Shown: positions 1 through 12,498 of the stretch, in pieces
Layout of the letters: each line of letters opens with the position of its first letter
Numbering within the stretch: the first letter of the stretch is position 1
Notes under the pieces: generated by a model
Seen by the model: only the letters and a program-made list of their open reading frames with translations
Told to the model about the DNA's origin: nothing
Databases searched by the model: none
Source: Cadophora sp. MPI-SDFR-AT-0126
Lineage: Eukaryota > Ascomycota > Leotiomycetes > Helotiales > Ploettnerulaceae
Assembly: GCA_020747065.1 (NCBI GenBank)
Contig: JAGMVK010000015.1
Coordinates: 310,001 to 374,000, forward strand
Length of the DNA stretch: 64,000 nt
Direction of reading: 5' to 3'
Position numbers and translations under genes: made by a program

Positions 1-1489
1 AACCCATTCCAAGACTGAAACTCTTCCTGCCCTCTCTTGGCTGTTGCTGCTGTGTATTATTCGGAATGGGAGGTGGGACGCGATTCTTCATTAACTCCTG
101 ATACTGCATCGGTGCTTCTCGCGGGCTGGGCGTTATCGGCATAGTTTCTGCGCGACGGACTGGCACTTCGATTATCCTTTCGCTGGGCTCTTTACTCGAG
201 TCAACACTTTGAAGCTGCCTGTTCTCATTGAGGAGCTTGGGGGTCGTGGGTTCGGGGTTCGATGTTATGCGAGTGAGGGTGGACATCGTTGCACTGGACA
301 TTGCGGAGGATCGTTGGGTATTTGATGTGGTGTTTGAGAGAGAGTTGTTGTATGCGAGGTTTATTTTCTGCAGACTTGGTTTTCTTGCTTTGGACAGCGT
401 CCGCGAGAGGGATTTCTTCCATGCCGAGGATTGGCTGGTTGGGGTTTTTGGAGTGACAGGCGTTGAGAGGTCGGTGGGAGTTAGTGGTGGGTTCGAATGT
501 GTGCTTGTTTGGGCGAAAGGGTCGGAGTCGAGGAAGGAGTGGGTGCTGCTCGCTGAGAAGGAGGTCGTCCGGGCAGACAGACTCGCCTTAGTGGACGTTA
601 CCAGGGAGGCCAGTCTGGAGGATTTGCGAACTGGGTGAGCTATTGAGCCTGTCGAGGAGAGATTTACCATTGATGCGTTGGTGGGCATGGCGGGTGTGTA
701 GGATGAGGTCATGTAAGAGCTTGTTGTAGCCATGGACATTGGACGGGCATTTTGGAGGTTGAGAGGTGGTGGTCTTCGCATGGCTGGACGGAGTTGAGGA
801 GCTGGGGATGGTGCTTTCGTGGCGATGGTTGGGAGCGCAGTGTCTATTGAGTCGGGCTTCTCGTCCGCTGGTGTGACTGGTGCAGTATGGTTGGATGGTA
901 TGTGGATTTCGACTATGTGCGGCTTGACAACCATGAAAGATACCACTGTCGCTGTGATCTCTTGTGACCTCCGACTTGAAGCTCTTGATGATGATCCTCC
1001 ATTCTCGTCTTCCGAATATGTCTCTTCGAAATCAAGCAATGAGTCGGTGTCTTCGTAGTCGTCTGATAGTGAGGCATCCTCTTCGCTGGACAAGTATAGT
1101 TCGTGAGGATCCTCCTGGTCCAGCCTGGACATATCATTCTCCTTCGTCCTAGAACCGTCGATGTTCTTCAATTCCAGCAAGACATTGTCCAGGATTTTTG
1201 AAGTCCTCTTCTCACTCCTCTGCGGCAGAACTGGAGCCTTCACCACCTTCTTTGGCCTGGGCCTGTGTAATATCGAACCCTCCATATCGCTGTCCAAACA
1301 CTCGTCCTGAACGAACTCCTCGAAGTCTTCTTCGTCGTACCCACGATGACGATCCTGACCCTCAATCTGATCCTGCTCAGATCTGACAACACTCACGCCC
1401 TCCGTCCGTTTGGCGTGTAGCAGAGATGAGGGATCAGAATATGTTTCAACAGCCTCCCTTCCCCGGGGCATTTCGCTAATAAGAGGCAT
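1..1489 (-). CDS. Ser/Thr-rich conserved-looking protein of unknown function, 3' part cut by window edge
   Basis: The minus strand is open without a stop from about 1573 to base 1. I place the start at the ATG at 1489-1487, giving 496 codons before the edge. The frame stays open upstream to a good 3' splice site (ttcattgcag, ending near 1574), so the true start may lie in an upstream exon that I could not place. The N-terminal half is acidic (YLSSEEDASLSDDYEDTDS, roughly residues 135-155). It is followed by a short ordered-looking stretch (ATVVSFMVVKPHIVEIHIP) and then a long Ser/Thr/Pro-rich region with many SP/TP sites and a basic patch (AWKKSLSRTLSKARKPS). That composition suits a phosphorylated scaffold or cytoskeletal protein, but I do not recognise the family. 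The opposite-strand frame at 228-638 is its shadow. Confidence 0.72.
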   Translation of the reverse strand, partial: MPLISEMPRGREAVETYSDPSSLLHAKRTEGVSVVRSEQDQIEGQDRHRGYDEEDFEEFVQDECLDSDMEGSILHRPRPKKVVKAPVLPQRSEKRTSKILDNVLLELKNIDGSRTKENDMSRLDQEDPHELYLSSEEDASLSDDYEDTDSLLDFEETYSEDENGGSSSRASSRRSQEITATVVSFMVVKPHIVEIHIPSNHTAPVTPADEKPDSIDTALPTIATKAPSPAPQLRPAMRRPPPLNLQNARPMSMATTSSYMTSSYTPAMPTNASMVNLSSTGSIAHPVRKSSRLASLVTSTKASLSARTTSFSASSTHSFLDSDPFAQTSTHSNPPLTPTDLSTPVTPKTPTSQSSAWKKSLSRTLSKARKPSLQKINLAYNNSLSNTTSNTQRSSAMSSATMSTLTRITSNPEPTTPKLLNENRQLQSVDSSKEPSERIIEVPVRRAETMPITPSPREAPMQYQELMKNRVPPPIPNNTQQQQPREGRKSFSLGMG

Positions 1490-3925
1490 TTTCCCTTTCT
1501 CGATTCTCACCGTTCCGTTTCCCTTATTCTCCTGAAACAAATACCGGGCCTGGCTCTTGGCAATAACTCTAACCTGCAATGAATCTCACCCTGTCAAATC
1601 TCCCTTGAGTGAGGAAATTGGGGAGGATCCACGATCTCGTTTATCTCAATTGCTGGGAAGCACCGTGCAAACCCCCTTTCCATACGTAGAAACGTGTAAT
1701 TGAAGGGTCCTTCTGCGTGCCGCGGTGATTGGAGGAAGTAATATAAGTATTGCAGGAGTGGAGCTAATATAGAACGGTTCGTTCGGTTCGTGACGGGGGA
1801 AAACGATCCTTGACCGCGGCGTTGTTTCAAGTTGAGCCCTCTTTGAGTGACGATGGACCGAGCTCCTTCAATATACTTATGCGAGAGCGGAGACGATGTC
1901 CGTATTCAGAAGAGCAAGAGAGCAAAAATAAATGGTGTTTCTGACCGCGGCGGGCCGAAGATAAATGCAAAAAGTTTGGAAAGAGTTAAAGGGGGAGGGC
2001 TCTGTCTTTATGAGAGGTCTGTGACGGGTGAAGAAGGGGTCAGGATTTAAAGTGTGTGAGAGTCAGGCAGGGCGGCTGATGAGGTGTTGCGTGAGTGGTA
2101 TCAAGAAGGAGCAATCGAAACAAGATCCAGGCCTGTTAGACTGGACGGAGGGGAGGGAGAGGGTGGCATCACAACTTTGTAGGGTCATGCTGAGAGCAGA
2201 CCAAGAGGGAGCTGTGGGATGCTGTTGGCCTGTTCTGCTGGCTTTGCATCTTTTTCAAGATCGCATCATGGATGCATGGATGTCTGGCAGGCCAGGCTCA
2301 GGCCAGGGACGAGGGGCAGGGCAGCATCCCACCACCGGCCACCTCTTGATCATCCTGTTCTCTCCAAGCTCTCTCTCCACGAATCCTGTCGTCGAAATCA
2401 TTCGCTTCCTCACTCGAGGCTGTGACTTTTGTGAGAGTTTGCACCAGTTAGAAGCCATAAATGCCACGCCCCTGGATCCCGGGAGCAGTAGCTCTGGCGC
2501 AGTGTCCGCGATCTGGCAACGGCGGTGCGGGCGGGGCAAGTCTTGTTGGCAGGACGAGGGATCCATGGCACGAACTACTGCTCCTGTCCTGGACTGGACT
2601 GGACAACCCCAGCAGGATTCCAGGATTCTGAAGAGCCACCGCCACGATTCAAGAATGGAACTTAATTCTCGCCAGCAGCCGCGCGCTGTCATTGGCCTCT
2701 CATCTCAGCCTGAGACAGCACTTCTGAACGCTGACTGGATATCTTCACAAACTGTTCTGCATCTTCTGCCTTTCTTCCAACTAGAATCCCCAGCAGCCTT
2801 TTCTTCCTCCACACTCCTTCTACTGGTAAAGTACTTAGCCAAAGCCAACCCAACCCAACCCCTCTTTTAGCCTGTCAACTACAACCCTGGTCATCTGTTT
2901 GAAGTTGAGGGTCTTGGGATGAATAGACAGCGATTACGCACTCTATCCCCCGGTGTTAGCTTGCCTGGACTATTTTTGCAATTCTCACCCTCGTCACCTT
3001 CGTCTTTCCGGGAATTCACACTAGCCGAGGGTTGTCATGAGGTTCAGGTCCGGTCAGCCCAGCTAATGCTCACTCCCAGCTTTTCGCTTTCGGTCGGCCT
3101 GCCGAAGCTGAAGCTGATTTGCTTACGATGCTGATCAAAGATCTGACCCGACCTGGGCAAGACCAGGTTTCGTTTGATCGACGAACCTGTGCCCTTTGGC
3201 TTTGCGAGTTCCTGAGATCCTGGTGATCATCATGAGGATTAGAGAAAAGGAAAGGGGAAGGGAAAGGGAAGCGGTCAACTGGACTCAAGCGAGCATCAGG
3301 AGAGGAGGGGAGTGGGAAGAGGCATGAATACAGTGCCGTGTTTCTTTTTGTCCTTTCCTTCTTACTTCCGTTCGCAGGTATGGCCATCTCATTCGACGAA
3401 AGGCATCGCAGCAAATGTAATAAATGTACAAATATACCCGCACTTTCAGTATCCCCTTTGCATGTCCCCGTCGTTTCGAGGGAGCTAGCCACCCAGAGCC
3501 GCTGCACAGCTGAATGGCAGCCACACCAAAACACAGCAAAAACATCATGTGCCTCACCTTTTGTCTGTCACACCCAAAGGCAAAAAATGCAAGTCTATCA
3601 AGCAACCATGCCATGCAGCGATGATACTGGGCAACGGCGGCCGGCGCGAACAGACGGTGACACACTAACTGACAGATTGACAGATGGATAGTGAAAGCGA
3701 TCCGAGAGTCTGTCTGATTTTGAATCCTGCAGCTTCTGTATGGCTCGATATCGTGCAGTGGGTTTGGGAGTTGCAGATGGGTGCATGCAGGTTGGGAGGG
3801 CAGAAACGTGTCATGTCATGCCAGTTGATGGATGATGGCATGACGCTAAACTTTGTTTTTAACACGGATCTTGGGTCTCTAAGAGCTGGACACAGGAAAG
3901 AAAGCATGTGAAATATGTAAAGCTT

Positions 3926-3945
3926 GAGAGAGAGAGAGAGAGAGA
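3926..3945. repeat. (GA)10 dinucleotide microsatellite
   Basis: Twenty bases of uninterrupted GA repeat in the non-coding region left of the elongase gene. Confidence 0.95.
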
Positions 3946-4970
3946 CTTTGTTCAGAGCTCCCAGTGGCACCACTGCCAACGTGCACCACCAGGAAGGTTT
4001 TCCTTTTGCTAACGAGGTACAAAGTCAAGTCAGTCTGGCCGTCATCGTACATGTGCAAGCGGCACAATTACAGTTCTTATCGCTTAAAGTTATACCAGAA
4101 AACTTGTTTGTGCAACCGTACTATGGTAACCTTTCCAGAAGGTTTTCATGACACAGCTACAGATATCAAGTTCCAGGTATCTGTACCGTGCTGTACCTGT
4201 GAGATGATGTATTCGTATGTACCATGGCGGGGGTGGTCCTGGCGGGGTAGCTTCTTTTTCGCAGAACGTTGTTCTCCCATAATGCTTACGGAGGTACTTG
4301 GCGAAGAATCTTGCTTGCTTGGGCGCTACGTCATTGAAGCTGTCAGAATGCGTCCTGCAGAGTGATGCAGGGGATCCATTGCATTCCGACTTCCGACCCA
4401 ACACAACCCAACCCAAGACCAAGAATCAGGTTTTGATATTTCTCGGGATGGATACATTTTCTATTTTGTAATTCATATCAGATAAGGAGATCTTATGATC
4501 GGTCCAGGCATCGGAAGTTTAGTATGGCGGGATTGTGTCATTGGGCAGGGGCCGGAGACTTTATTACTTTTGGTTTTGGAACTTTTTTGTTTTTGTTTGT
4601 TTCAATGTTTCATAGTGCAGGGAGGTCCTCTATGGCGAGAGCTTCATGCATCGGGTTGTACATGTCTTGAAAATGTGGAGAGCACTATGATAACTTTTCG
4701 TCAGAGCTTTCACAACTTTCCATCCTGACACTGTATCACTTCGCTGTTGGTAATTCACTCATGACGGAACATGTTTCCCAGCTTGATATGCTTGCAACCC
4801 GCATTTTGATTGCCTCTATTATTACTCCCTTTCCCTTCAACCCACTCTATCAACACATATGTTCCGCCTGCCAGCTGTATTTGTAACAAACAATCGGTCG
4901 CTTCAGTCATGCTCTCATTCCATTCACATGCATGCGCCATCCTCCACTCCACGCCATGCCACGCCTTAGC

Positions 4971-4990
4971 CAGACCAGACCAGACCAGAC
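4971..4990. repeat. (CAGAC)4 pentanucleotide repeat
   Basis: Four perfect tandem copies of CAGAC in intergenic sequence, followed by a partial copy (CAC). Confidence 0.9.
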
Positions 4991-5087
4991 CACCCAACCC
5001 CCTAAAAGGTCTAATGCATCATGCCATGCACAGTAATACAAAAGGAAAAGAAAAAGAAAAAGTTGCAGTGTGAAGAAAAAGAGAACT

Positions 5088-5107
5088 CCAAGGCCTTGAG
5101 GCCTTGG
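5088..5107. terminator. Perfect 8-bp inverted repeat with 4-nt loop
   Basis: CCAAGGCC and GGCCTTGG are exact reverse complements separated by TTGA. The hairpin lies about 300 bp beyond the elongase stop codon, within possible 3' UTR range. An RNA structural role is conceivable but unproven. A cruciform or pure chance are the alternatives. Confidence 0.3.
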
Positions 5108-5411
5108 AATATCTCGATGCTGTTGTGTGCGCCTATCCGCAAAATCCCGAATCCTCGCTCCCATGCTTGTTCGCTCATTCACTTGGTGTTTTGTTTGTTG
5201 ACATTACAGATTCTATGACGGTAACATGGAAGAGGCTGGCTGTCTTGCTTGATTTGTGGGTGTGTTGTGCGATGTCGTCCCATCCATTTCCGTGCCAAAG
5301 TACATTATACAGAGAAAGGAATCTATATCGATACTGCTTCGAGCGGCCGCAGTCATATCATTTCGTCTAAACGTATCGGTGCTGCCGATGTCTTGTCGGA
5401 TCTAAGAAGAT

Positions 5412-6610
5412 CTAAGCCTTGCGGGATCTCGTGGTGCGACCGTTAGGGCTGGAGCCGGAGGATTTGGCGTTGCCGTTCTTCAATCCGGGGTTGATCTTGC
5501 CGTGGGTAAGGGCTGCGACGTCTGGGATCTCGGCATCCTTGAGGGAACGGGCGGCTTTGCGGCCTGTTGGGCGCTTGCCATCCTTCTTGTACGTTGCGAT
5601 GTAAAACGAGATGAAGAGAACGAGATAAGAGCTAATGACACCAATGCCAGAGAAAGCAGCGAATTCCTCTCCGGCGCAGTGGCCTGCATTCGGCATCCAT
5701 GGGAAGTATGTCGAGGTGAAGTAGGTATAGGAAGCGAAGTAGACGAATCCTGGGTATTAGGTTAGTAGCTGAATTTTGAAGAGGTTCGAGAGACTGCCTT
5801 ACCAAGAGCAATGACGAATTGAGTGATCTGGAGACGGGTGATCCACTCCTTCCACCAGATCCTAATGCCACGGGCACTCTGGAAGTAGTACCAGTACATG
5901 ACAACGTGCACAAACAAGTTGAGGCAGATGACAGTCCATGACACAGAGGTCAATCCGATCAGTTGTGTGTAGCAGAGGAGAGCAGTTGCGCCGTGGTGGT
6001 AGCAGTGAAGGAAGGCTTCACGGAATGTTAGCAGGTATTCCAGTAGGACTTCGTGGGAAATGCATACTCAATGGCTTCTTCTTCAAGACCAAGAAGACGG
6101 TATCAATCAATTCGAGATACTTGGTGAGGTAATTGAGCTGCAGCAAGGTCAGCATTGTATGGAATCAACAGGCTTGGCGCAACTTACGTAGTATAGAATT
6201 ACCAGTTGAGGAGTCCATCCACCAGCCTTCTCGCAGATAGTGAAGAAGAGACCATGGTTGTACAAAGTGGGGATCAATTGCTCAAGGAACAGTGCCAACA
6301 GAATGGCGCTGATACTGGTAAGGTAGAAGTTGTGAATCATGAACAAAGTGTTTAGTTTGAAGGCTGGTCGGTTGCGCATCAACTCCCTCCCGCCCAGAAT
6401 TATAACATAGTATGCAAGAATGGCAAATCCGCTCTCTTTCAAGGTCGACATGGGGGTTACTCGAGGTTGGAAGTCAAAGTCCTGCGGGGAATAGCCCATG
6501 ACGGCGCTGAATGCCTTGTCGAAGATGGGCCATAGATGGATGCCAAAAGGCCTGTCTATGCTGGGCAATGGCAGAGCCTGCAGGATTTCGGTGGGTGTTT
6601 TCGACGACAT
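5412..6610 (-). CDS. ELO-family very-long-chain fatty acid elongase (3-ketoacyl-CoA synthase)
   Basis: This ER membrane enzyme condenses malonyl-CoA with an acyl-CoA in the first step of each very-long-chain fatty-acid elongation cycle, feeding sphingolipids. There are four exons: 6610-6188, 6137-6068, 6015-5803 and 5749-5412. All introns are GT-AG and phase-consistent, giving 347 residues, normal for fungal Elo2/Elo3-type proteins. The family signatures are present: a [16 protein letters not shown] segment (exon 2), the catalytic histidine box HCYHH at about residues 168-172, and a downstream [11 protein letters not shown] segment. Several hydrophobic spans are visible. The C-terminus is basic and Ser-rich (TRSRKA), as expected for a cytosolic tail. 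The ATG at 6610 opens the first long exon. Whether it matches yeast ELO1, ELO2 or ELO3 cannot be told without alignment. Confidence 0.95.
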
Positions 6611-9313
6611 GACGGGCTTCGGATTGAGGGATTTGGGAGTGTGAAGTATGTCTGCAGCGCAATTGAGATGCGTTGAGCTGAAGAACCAGGCGACTTAGTC
6701 CAGAGGAGATTTTTCTGTATCCTTAACGCGACAACAAAACCAAAAACAGGCTCGAGACGACACGTTGCGCTACACAGCAGCAAAGTCGTGCAGGAGGCAA
6801 TTAGAGAAGAGAAGAACAAGCACGAGTTGTTGAGTCTCGTGGAAGGAGTGACTAGAATCTGCGATGAAGAATCACCGACGTAAAAGGGGATGAAGAAGGA
6901 GGTGGTGAGGATGGAAGCAGCGGATCTTGTGGAAGATTTTGTTCGATAGAGTACGGCGCCGACGGCTTGACGTGTTGAAGGAAGGGGTTCGGTCCAACCA
7001 AGAATCGATCGGGGGTCGCTCAAAAGGGGTAGGAGCCCGGGAGCCGAGCAGGAGAGGAAATTAGTCCGCCGACTGACTGGGTACGCGCAACCACTGGCAA
7101 CGTCTTTCATGTGATTGGGGGAGAAGCACGTGTGGCTTTTGGAGGTGTGTCCTCTCCTTTAGCGGGGCTGGAATTGGGGCTGGAGCTGGGCTATTGTTTG
7201 TTTGTGCTTGGAGGCTCCTTGAGTCGTAAATTTACTTCAAAGGTTGGAGGACAGTTCCACAACTCAGAGGAGATACAAATTTAAAATCAACCAGAATTTG
7301 AGATAATTCGCGGCGTTACCCTCGTATGATATGTTATTCACATGAGAGGGAACTTGCTGACCTTGCAGATGGTTATATTCATTAGCCTCCTGCTTTGCCG
7401 AAAGAACTGACAAAGAACTAATTTCTCTAGGATCACCATGGGCCTCTCGTCTAAGTATTTTGACAGTTTGCTCTGCCCAGCCTTACCACAAATTTTCATT
7501 GATAACCGAATCTCTGTCCTCGTATTTAAACTCCCGTCGTTCAGCTCAGTCCTCAAAGTTTTTTCTTTTAATGTTGTGCCTCGGTTCAGCTTCCACCCCA
7601 CTAGCCCCTATTGCTCACATGGCTGGGAAACAGCACTTTTAAAAAGTCTTCAAGAAGTTCTGCAGCACTTCGAACTTAGAAATTGTGTGGATTCTAGATG
7701 TTTGAACTCAGGGATTTGTGACGAATGGTAGAAGAGGGTCAATATATGATTAGTTATACATGTTTGCATTTGCCTCTTCTGTCATGTATTGAGCCTAATG
7801 TTGTTTACCGCACCTCACGTCAATCGTGAACTTGAAGCCAGGATTTGAATGTACACGCCAAAGTGATTCACAATGAACCTAACGTCGTAAATCAAACCTC
7901 GGAAGAGTTATTGCGAGCTTTAATCTCGATTTCAAGTTATAGCCTGGAGCAAGTTGCAATCTTTTCATTCTCAGCTCCCTCTTTTCCTTGCCCACAAACA
8001 TGTAATAGACTCGGAGGCACCTGCACTTCCCTTGATCAAGCATTTCAAGACAATAGTCTCGAATCCATTTACGAGGTAAAAGATTTCCAGAAGTGAAGAG
8101 CCAAGCTGAGCAGCCAGGAGAGGAAATCTCCCAAATCTGTTAGCTGTTTAGAGACCAAACCACTGAGAAATAAATGCAAGATACTGGCCTCGAGAGTCAA
8201 AATTCAACATGCTGCCCAGTTCGAGCACATTTCCATTATGTATCACAAGTTGAACCAAGCTCCCGAGCAGCAAAATCACCGAGAAGTGAGGAGACTTATA
8301 CTTACGTGAAGTAATGTTCGGCGTTCATGACAGAAGTCCTGCATCGATGACCAACTTCGCAATAGCGGTGCGAAGCTTTGGACAGTCAGCGTGCGACAAG
8401 GCTACATTTGATAACCATTGAATGAGTATGATCAATGATTTGAGCCCAGATCCTACCAATCTTCATTTCCTCGGGGCGGGCTTTATTCGGTTGTCCCACG
8501 ATTTTCCCGCACCTTGGGGAAGCAGAAGCTTAGGGGTTTGTGTTGAGGCATCGAATTCTCTACAAATATAAATATCGTGTCATCGTCTTTCCATTCTAAC
8601 GGTATCTTCCTTTCATCAAACGTCAAAATCATTCCTTGACTTGCTCCAAGATATTCGCGGCGTGTTTGAATGTTTCCTGATTCTATCAAATTGTTATTCT
8701 TCTGGTCTCTTGGTTGAGGATGAGCACGGGAGGTTTTATGGAGCGTGAGACGAAGTGATCAATTTCGGAGGATCTTTGGGCAGTGCTTTTCAATTATGGG
8801 GGCTGAAGATGTATAAGACGCCGCCGAGGTAAGTGAAGGGTCATGCAATTGTGCTAGTGTTTTTGCTCTATAGTATTGTTACATCGGTGATTTGGTTTGG
8901 AATATGAATCGGTGTAATAAGACGGAGAGGGGGGTTAGCGGGTTTGCGGAGAGAGGGAAGAACCCTGGGCCTTTGGGAATGAGTTCCGAGGAGGTATATG
9001 GTATTCGTGTAGATTTAAGATATATTCTGTGAGGGGGATGAACTTATGTTGCATGAGTGTATTGGGGATAGATGAAATAAATGAGGTAGATATTTACCTC
9101 ACGAAAAGATATTAGAAGATATCCTAGCATATGTCTGGCTTTTTTTGCTATTGGCGGTCGAAGAAAGTGACAAGACGACAAACAATCAATTCGCTCAGAA
9201 AGACGAAATCCAGAACAACTCTAGTCGAGGGAAATTTGCACACACGGGCAGACTATTCATGCTGCAAGAAGAGTTTGTTGATGTTACAAGGAGGGGCGTC
9301 CGTCTACAATATG
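6611..9313. other. 2.7 kb intergenic region, no gene seen
   Basis: The first about 500 bases are the elongase promoter and 5' UTR. The minus-strand frame at 6556-7110 runs over the elongase start in another frame and is not supported. The rest, especially 7200-9100, is AT-rich with only short frames (at most 98 codons) that lack domain-like features. It carries the downstream end of the regulator gene on the right. Confidence 0.6.
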
Positions 9314-11550
9314 TCAAGGATGTCCATCGCCAAACTGCATGCCAAAATCAAAAGTCTCGTCCTGCAGATACCACGAATACGGTGCGTTGTTCGAGGCGGT
9401 TTCCCACTCAGCTATGGCCGGGTCTGACTCCAAGAATCCGAACGAAAATGCATTCGAGGGGGCCATCTGATTAAGGGCTCCTGGGTCATTACCATATCCA
9501 GGATATTGTGAGAAGTCCAACTGTCCCAACTGATTCTCCGTTGACGATTCCGGCGTGGATGAATGTTTTCCGCCGTCATCCATAGTGATTTGAGCTCTGA
9601 CAGGCTCATCTCCCTTGATCCTTCTCAACATCTTATTGAGAAGACCCAGTCCTCCTTTCGCCAGCGGTGATCTCTCAGCAAGGAGCTCCAACAACTTGAC
9701 TGCGCGTGCAAAGGCGTCAATATATTTCGTCGACTTCTCCTCGTCAAAAGCTCTGAATACCCCATCAGTCTTCTTCCGATGTTTCCTAATAATGGAATCC
9801 GAGACCAGACATCCTCCCATCACCCCTCCGTACTCGATCATGGCCGCTGGTATCGCCCAGTATCTGGTCTGGCCACCTCCCATCCTCTTGTGTAAATCCA
9901 GCATGAGATCCACGCTTTTGAAGCAAGCGTCTGCGAGAGTATGGCGGTGCTCTTCAGCGAGGAGAGCACGAGCTCTGTCTGGAGATGCAGCTTGTGCTTG
10001 CAGACCTCTGAGGGTTGTTGGTCCCGTGAAGCAGCGTAACATCCCCTCTATCACGCCCCAAGTCAGTGCATGCAACTTGATCCTCTTTAGATCCAAATTC
10101 AAAATTGTACTGTCATAACTAGTGTCCGGGTCAATGAGCCGAAAGGCAGCGGGGAAACAGTCCACGATCTGAGTCTGGTAGGCCTTGAGGTGCTGTGCTA
10201 CTTTGAAGGGGTCCATTCGCTCGTGCTTCTTGGCGGGGGCACTTATGAAAGGTCGGATGAATTGGTAGGTTTTTATGCCAAGGATGTTGTCTGTTATTTG
10301 GGTGGGGATATCTGGGTTGAGGGTTGTGGTGTAAGGGAGCTCGCTGGGCAGTTTCACTGTGCAGTAGTCTTCTGGTATCAGGGGCCAGCGACCGTAGTAC
10401 GCGCAGAAGAACCTGTAAATTTATGAGTATTTTGGACGGATGCATGTAATCAGTGTAGGGTGTACTCACTTGTCCCAATTGAAGAGGAGCCAGAAAATCT
10501 TCCTCCGCGTCTCGGCTTCTGGGTCGTGCAGTGATGGCCAGCGCTCTTCGAAAAAGAGTTCAATCGCATGAGCTTCCTTGGTAGCTTCCAGTAAAGCTTG
10601 GTAGCCGTCCTTGGGATCCCCAGCTGTGACTAGCGTGACAGCCATGAGTATCATGTACTGGACTCTGATGATCGAGGGTTTCCTAGGCCGGTACGAGTCA
10701 AAGTGACGAGCTAGTTCATCACATCGAGCTTCCATCGCATCGATCGAATCATCCAAGAAACCCTCTGTAGGATAATCCGGGTTTGGGAGATGCTGTAGAC
10801 TGAATGCACAGAGTCGTAGTATCAACGTACCGAAGAGAATGTCATCCGAGCCGTAGTAACTGGACTGTGTCCACCAAGCTCCATATCTCTCAAGGAATAC
10901 GTCGGCAGTGATGTAATCGTACGTCCAGTTGACTTTATCCAGGAAATGTTGGATAAGGAAATCGACTTCTTGACGGCTTGGAAAGAGCTTCAAAACTTCG
11001 GCTCGCGTCCTTTGCCCACCACAGCCTAAGTTAAGAGTCGAGGAAGGTTTGTCGCACAGGCCAAGCTGTGCACTTTTGAGAGTCAGTACATTTCAGAGAT
11101 AATGGATGGCAAGATAACTCACAGTCCTTTCTCTACGAGAACCAGGGGCATGTCGGTCTCCTCTGCGCTGTCTTCTGCTGACTCTGGACTACTAATCTCT
11201 ATCCTAGACTCATCTTGCTCGCTTGGACTGCTGCCATACAGCTGCCGCGTCCCTGGAGTTCGATTTTTGGGGGACGAAGATGATGCAGAATATCGACACA
11301 TGTGCCCTGATTTGCGAGCCAGACATGGTTGACAAGGCCATTCTCGATTGCACTGGATGTATCAGCAGCGTTCAAGATAAGTCGGTATCTCGAATAGAAT
11401 TCGAGGCATTGGAAAGTCGACAGAGCTGCCCCCACGCACCTTAACCTTTCTCCGATTGCATTCGATGCAGCTTATTTTATCCCGTCGACGTGTGATCTTC
11501 TTGCCCGTTGCCACTTTCACAAGTTTTTCCGATGAATTAGAGGTACTCAT
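9314..11550 (-). CDS. Zn(II)2Cys6 fungal transcription factor
   Basis: Predicted nuclear DNA-binding regulator. Exons read by eye are 11550-11440, 11352-11123, 11009-10470 and 10412-9314, giving 659 residues with consistent phases. The binuclear zinc cluster sits at residues about 28-56 and is split by intron 1 right before its third cysteine. Its pattern is C-x2-C-x6-C-x5-C-x2-C-x8-C (CIECNRRKVKC, then CQPC and the last Cys in GHMCRY). An acidic Ser/Glu linker follows, then an alpha-helical middle-homology region (from EVDFLIQHFLDKVNW to the YWAIPAAMIEYGG region) typical of fungal-specific transcription factors. The C-terminus is Gln/Ser/Pro-rich and may activate. The third acceptor (gcaaag) is weak but is the only one keeping frame. 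The gene lies about 950 bp downstream of a same-strand dehydrogenase, a possible but untested target. No target can be named. Confidence 0.88.
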
Positions 11551-12498
11551 GATGTGCTTGACTCAGACTTCTTCCTCTCATGGCGGAAACCAATGTATAA
11601 ATGCTGCCAACTTGAGCGTTGAATTGGAATACCGCGCCGCAAGTGCGAACTTCTAGACTTGATCTACCTCTTGGCATCCGTCCTCTTTCAGCCCTGCCAG
11701 AATATCATACGTCGAAACTCAAATACCTGCCCGTGTTCTCCTGAAATACTACACTTGGCAGGTCTCCGCACACTTCAATAGAGATGTGGCTGTGAGAAAA
11801 TAGCAGGAATCTCACTTGTTCGAGGCGAAGGTTCTACTCGTTTGATGGAAGGAGCCCTGTCGCTTGGCGCTGTGCGACAGGGGAGCATGCATTGGTCTTG
11901 TAATTCCGTAAGCACGACAGCCAATTCAAAACCAGCATCGAGTGTATGCCAGTGGATACCCGTATGTAGCATGACTAAGAGTGACTTAATGACATCGGCT
12001 ATGGCTGTGACTAAGGAGGCTTCTTCACCTCAGCTTGGGTCGTTTCTTGCGTATTTATTTGCCGATTTGTTAACCGATAGACGGCCAATTGCTGGATTTT
12101 GGCGGAAGAGCGTATCGAGGCGGGAAAGGAAATGGAATGTCTGACGTTGGGTGTTCCTTGCTTCACTTGGTGGTATACAAGTTGCAAGTCTGCCAGAAAG
12201 CTTGAGGACTGCTAGAAGATCGGTGTGTAGGATAGACAACAAAGAGAAGCGAGTCCGAGTCTAAATACGGAGGTAAGTATGGACGTGCTGTAATTAGTGA
12301 CGATGCCAGAGGGCCAGTAAGATCATCGCCGAGTCCAAGTCAAGCTGATATGTTAAACATTACTATAAGCTTTTGAAATCTGCGATACAGAGTGACCAGG
12401 AACGACCATGGTGCGTAAGAGCTCTATAAGCTGATACTGTTTGCAGTAAGAACAGTGCCAACGTCTTTGGTCACTGCCAAATTAATCAGATTACCTCC
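11551..12498. other. Intergenic region between dehydrogenase 3' end and regulator start
   Basis: About 950 bases that must contain the regulator promoter and the dehydrogenase 3' UTR. Only short frames occur (11842-12144 plus is the longest at 100 codons), with no recognisable domain. No distinct regulatory motif stands out. Confidence 0.5.

Larger units (their letters stand above)
1574..5411. other. 3.8 kb intergenic region without a convincing gene
   Basis: This stretch separates the start of the left-edge gene from the end of the elongase gene. Several open frames exist on both strands (for example 2028-2870 plus and 2255-2692 minus). They overlap each other, lack domain-like composition and have no supporting splice pattern. 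The region contains simple repeats, a small inverted repeat and purine-rich tracts (3240-3275, 5040-5085). Promoter and 5' UTR functions are expected near 1500-2500. I see no RNA gene. Confidence 0.6.

Noticed and set aside
228..638. Plus-strand 136-codon frame
   Set aside because: It is antisense to the Ser/Thr-rich coding frame on the minus strand, which is open over a much longer distance and has protein-like composition.
2028..2870. Plus-strand 280-codon frame
   Set aside because: No domain-like composition, overlapped by an antisense frame (2255-2692), and no splice or promoter support. Most likely chance in a non-coding region.
9615..10118. Plus-strand 167-codon frame
   Set aside because: Shadow of the last exon of the Zn2Cys6 regulator on the minus strand.
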